64,000 nt of DNA from Neckera pumila (taxonomy: Eukaryota > Streptophyta > Bryopsida > Hypnales > Neckeraceae). Positions 59,933 through 64,000 of this stretch are shown one piece after another. Position 1 is the stretch's first letter; the number at the start of each line of letters is the position of its first letter. The position numbers were made by a program, and so were the translations under genes. The stretch spans positions 12,354,065-12,418,064 of the forward strand of contig OZ018416.1 in assembly GCA_963969595.1 (NCBI GenBank), in the 5' to 3' direction. The notes beneath the pieces were generated by a model that saw only the letters and a program-made list of their open reading frames with translations, had not been told where the DNA came from and did no database searches.

Positions 59933-61216
59933 AGACATGTACAAAAAATCTGTAAAGATTAGTCATTTAGGTGTGTTTAGTACAAATTGTCTCAATTCCA
60001 CTGGAGCTATCATGTGCCAAGTGATGAGCCTAGAAGGCAAGATGAAATAGTAGTGTCGGGTAGAAAAGCATAGAGGTTAGGATTGTTAGCAATCTTCCTC
60101 AAGGACTTCCAAGGGCTGTTGGTTATGTTTACTAGTAGTTTGTCTTGCTATTTGGATGGGGAATTTGAGTGCAGATATGAGAAGTAGGTTGCCTATCGTT
60201 TAGATGAAGATTGTACTGGAATGTTAATATTCAAAATGAAGCAGGCACTTTGTATTTGGGGTGATTTTATTCAAGCTTGTGAATTATATATGATTGTCAG
60301 TGCATGTTAATGTATAGAATTACAAAATCAATGTCTGAACACAAAGATGACTGAGGGTTTCTATTTGTGATTTATTTTATTGCTACATGTAAAGGGAGAT
60401 CAAGCTTGTCATGAAGTTCGATTGCACCCTTGCTCGCCAAATGAGCCCGCCTTGCCAACTTGAGGGGCTTGGCTTCGATTAGTACCACACCAAGCAAAAA
60501 AATTTGGAGGCCTTACCAAACATTGCCTTGTGCTGCGCCATCCTCCAAGGCCTGGGGATTTCTGAATGCACCCAGACTGTTATTAATGTTTTGATTTGAG
60601 TTCTCAAATAGATGCCTAGCTACCCAAGAAATTACTTTTGATCCAAGCAGTAGAGTAATGGAAAAAGAATTATATTTCCACCAAGGGTGGGGCACATATT
60701 CACACCTTGTGTCAAAATTTCAAGAAAAGTCAAGCAAAATTGAATTCATGCACAACTACCCAAGATTTCTTGCATACATTGATTTGACTATGGTCACTTG
60801 GTCCTTCGGAAATCAACTCATAAGAACTATTCGAAAGTTAACTTGCAAAGCTGATTGCACTAAGCTGTCTATTATACCTCCTGAGAGGTCAAATTGTAAA
60901 GTTCTCGGGCTAGAGATACATACATCATCAAAATATTTTAGTACAGCATATTTGTCTCCAGCATCAGAAAGATTTAACATTGATGACCTTAACACTGTTC
61001 ACAATACATACCAAAAAGGTGGTTCCATCATCATCTGATCTATTATGAAATTCCTTTGATCTGACAAATTAATCCCTTTACTGCTCACAAAGGGAAAAGA
61101 ATGTAGCTTGTAGCATCACAGTTTGTCATGCTGATGCAATCACAGCAATACTGCACTTCCAACAGAGCCTCTGCATGCCAAAAAAGAAACCAATAAAGGC
61201 AAAACGGATGTCTCAT
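59933..61216. other. Spacer between kelch remnant and bL35m
   Basis: No gene recognised. The part adjoining 61216 should contain the bL35m 3-prime untranslated region on the minus strand. A 126-codon plus-strand open frame at 60658-61038 has no recognisable motif. Confidence 0.4.
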
Positions 61217-62524
61217 TCAGCCCATGAAGTTCAGCTTCTTCATGACTATAGCAAGAGCAAGTGGAGCAACAGATGGTCGGCGAAGCTGTCGTCTTTGTTT
61301 GTTGGTCTGTAGTGCACATTTCATCCGAGCCATCAGCAAACTTCAATACAAGGGATAATAAGGTTAGAGACCTACATTCCACAACATAATACCAAATCCT
61401 CGTATCAAAACCTATGAGTCCCACATAAATAAGTAGTCCAAAAAAATGAATAAGCCGCTGAAAGATAATACATAAAACCATCATCTCTTGTGACCATTCA
61501 AGCATGACTCTTCGCTGTGCATGCATAAAACACTTTGCTGTTAGAGCCAGAGAGAAGAGCATGCCTTCGAATGAGCATTGTGCCGTGTGCCGGACCTCCA
61601 TCGTTTGTACTCTCCGTTCGCCATTCCCCTAAAGCGCATCTTGTACGACCTGCATCAATCTCAACACCATCACAAAATTCTCAAAAATTTGAGAAATTAC
61701 CGCATCCACGAACCAAGTTGCCCGAACGCCACGAACTCTCATTCAAACAAGGTTACATAAAGAGTGCCAATACTGCCAAAACACCCCCAATGCAGTCGGA
61801 CTGCTCCCAGGGAAATCCGACTCTACAAAATGTCGATATGCTCTCATTGGTTCCCTCTAGCTTTCTGAGCTTTCATGGAACACGCAAAGCAGGGACTGAG
61901 AAAATGTACAAGAAACAAATCTTACGAGTAAGCCTTGATCTTCGTCTTCTTCAGTTTAGTCAGCGAACGCCTCTGCTGCATCTGCGTTACCATCACATCC
62001 CTTAGCGTTCAGATGCCAGACAGAGCTTCCACAAAGATTTTTGTACTAGCAATAGCCGGTCTATCACTCGTTCATGTATTCCAATTTCAGAATTAATCAC
62101 CTCATGCAAGCACACGTCCTGAAATTGGAATACTCCACCACTCCCCACACAATGCTCCCCCACTGCCCCAATGAAAACCGTGAGTGACCTTGAATGGAAA
62201 TAAAGAGCGTGATGGTAAAGTTCAAGATTGGGAGCGCACATGAGCAAGGCCAGCTGTTGTGCACCCAACCTCCTTCGTCGCCCAATTTCCTTCATTCCTG
62301 AAGCCAGGAGCTAACATACTCGCCGAATTTGGGAACAAGCTACGTGTACACAAACTCCTGCTCCCCGACCATGACGTCGAGCTGGCCGTTCCATAAAGAT
62401 GCAGCAAACACGCCCTAGTCGCATCAATGCAGGGAGCGGGAGGATGAGCTATACAATGACCGCTGTTTGCTGTTGTAAGTCGATTAGCACGCAGGCACAA
62501 ACGCAGCAGCTGCCTGCCAGACAT
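61217..62524 (-). CDS. bL35m: Mitochondrial large-subunit ribosomal protein bL35
   Basis: Four exons, 62524-62270, 61981-61926, 61649-61565 and 61306-61217, join in frame to 161 residues. The first exon gives an Arg/Ser-rich, acid-poor N-terminus (MSGRQLLRLCLRANRL ... SGSRSLCTRSLF) typical of a mitochondrial presequence. The later exons give the bL35 core: SLTKLKKTKIKAYSSYKMRF, KRWRSGTRHNAHSK, NKQRRQLRRPSV and the C-terminal VMKKLNFMG, close to plant mitochondrial L35. The third intron (61564-61307) begins GC rather than GT (AAG/GCATGC) and ends CTACAG. The join of exon 1 to exon 2 is the least certain because the presequence is not conserved. The protein is a structural component of the mitoribosome 50S-type subunit. 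Confidence 0.85.
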
Positions 62525-63914
62525 TGCGTGAGCCAACGCTGAACCCTCCCCAACTCGACGATCCACAAACTTTATCTGGATCACAGTGTCGCAGATGTCT
62601 CACGACCTGCTTCAATGTACACGTGCGCAAGTTATTCCTCTGAAGCTCGCTGCAGCACCCCAGTCACGCAGCAAAAGCTAGAATGTTGGGCAGCGACTAT
62701 TTAAATGATCTGCCAAAGATTTACATCAGAGCATCGAAAGTATACTCTCTCAATTGCTCCACTAACCAGAACTCCGTGAGAGGGAAGAAATCTAAGCACT
62801 GACAATATACTTGGGAAAAACAAACCAGATATACCATCAAATCGCAATTGAAGGACTGGCAATGCGCCAAGAATTCACACCGTGACGAGTAAAAATCAAC
62901 GAAGTTCTGCGAACGGAAGAATGCAGATCCCCATACACAGTAACCATAGCATGTTTCAGCGTTACCAACCAATACGACAGTAAAACCCTGATTCAGCTAT
63001 ATTACAGGTCTTTCAAGCAAAAAAGTCCGATTCCTGACCCAAAACTATCAGCATTTCCACCAGAGACAACACCAGAGCAGTGCTACTGAAAACGGCATCA
63101 TTTCGTCATTTTCCATTTTTATAATTGAATACTTTGATTGCCTTAGTCTGCGATTCAAAGACTCTACGCACACAGACATAGATTAGAAAACGTTAAAATC
63201 CGTTCAAATTGTTACCGAACTAAAAATTGGAGAGCAGAATAAAACGGTTAAATTAGGATTTCCCGTTAACCCCTGTACCATAAAGCTTAAACCCTTACAA
63301 TGCAAAGACAATGGACAGGGAAATCCACAACATTAAAAGTACAGGGAAGATCATTTCAAGGAGATTTCCGGACAATGGCGACCACAAATGACCTAGAAAT
63401 TCAACGCATCCATCAAAACAAAAATAACCTAAAACCCTACATGGAGACCAAGAAAAGTAGAAAATACAACCAGGCATCGAAATTTCGTACACATTCTTCA
63501 AATCCAGAGCAATGGCGGCGTCTTTCAGATCAAAGTACACAGAAGACGCACACATAAGACGTATATTATGCACGCCGAAGCCTAGAAAACTGACAATAAG
63601 GTCAATTCTGACGCTAAACGGCTTGAAAAATTTCCACAAAAACGACTACTACCTTTCCAAGTAGAGCAAGTCGATCAGAGACGCATCTGTGCAATAGAGA
63701 GGGGAAATGAAGCGCCGCATAAAATCAAGCCGGTGAGCCCGCTCGGCTGAAGAGGGACGAAGCAGCAGCTTCCGAATGTAGCCGTGACGTTCCCCTGTTC
63801 TATTCAGTTTTCATTCTTGTTCCCATGTTTGAGAACGTCGGGAGTTTGATTTACTGTGTCACCGGGCCCTGCAAAAGAAATCGTTATTTTGTCGTGTGTC
63901 GAAGTCTTGGCAAC
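62525..63914 (-). promoter_or_regulatory. bL35m leader introns and promoter region
   Basis: A minus-strand acceptor-like sequence (TTGAAGCAG) near 62607 precedes the coding exon, and a donor-like GGAAAG/GTAGTA lies near 63655. This suggests a non-coding first exon at about 63656-63720 spliced across about 1 kb. The GC-rich block to about 63830 would be the promoter. Nothing else recognised. Confidence 0.4.
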
Positions 63915-64000
63915 TTAACCCCTAATGACCCAATTGGGGTGTACTTTCAAAATGGGCCAAAACTGTCAAGAATTTCCGCAATTTGTTTGCTCATTTCTTA
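63915..64000. mobile_element. Possible TTAA-type element cut by window end
   Basis: It begins TTAACCCCTAATGACCCAAT, like the left ends of the T1 elements, and runs off the window. The opposite end cannot be checked. Confidence 0.35.

Noticed and set aside
60658..61038. 126-codon plus-strand open frame next to bL35m
   Set aside because: No recognisable motif, and part of it probably overlaps the bL35m 3-prime untranslated region.

Overview
The window is nuclear DNA of a land plant, most likely a seed-free plant and probably a bryophyte. The evidence is intron-rich plant genes (a cellulose synthase, a TPLATE-complex subunit, an Opaque-2-like group C bZIP), a CESA whose N-terminus and exon phases fit the non-seed-plant type, and a receptor-like protein combining a legume lectin with a TIR domain. 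The species itself is inferred, not proven. AT-rich intergenic DNA packed with small inverted-repeat elements separates the genes.

Layout. 1-9 kb: repeats only, namely a probable solo LTR, two large TTAA-bounded elements, nested MITEs and a palindromic Harbinger-type MITE. 9.3-12.4 kb (-): a six-exon group C bZIP factor with a GC-rich leader reaching about 14.1 kb. 14.4-20 kb: more MITEs. 21.5-26.9 kb: a nearly intact Ty1/copia retrotransposon with 274-bp LTRs, a 5-bp target duplication and one in-frame TAG in pol. 30.1-37.7 kb (+): a 13-exon CESA gene of 1102 residues. 41.3-43.0 kb (+): a single-exon signal peptide-lectin-TM-TIR gene with one apparent frameshift. 44.6-53.8 kb (-): a 26-exon TASH3 gene of 1189 residues, including a 21-nt microexon. 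58.7-59.9 kb (+): a kelch-type gene remnant split by a CACTA MITE. 61.2-62.5 kb (-): a four-exon mitochondrial ribosomal protein bL35 gene with a GC-AG intron.

The intact genes are unlinked housekeeping or regulatory functions: cellulose synthesis at the plasma membrane, endocytosis (TASH3), energy-linked transcription (bZIP) and mitochondrial translation (bL35m). No operon-like logic is expected. The most unusual items are the lectin-TIR receptor architecture and a family of TTAA-flanked, CCCC-terminated elements that resemble piggyBac derivatives. Splice models were built by hand from reading frame, GT/GC-AG sites and remembered family sequence. They close in frame from start to stop for the bZIP, CESA, TASH3 and bL35m genes.
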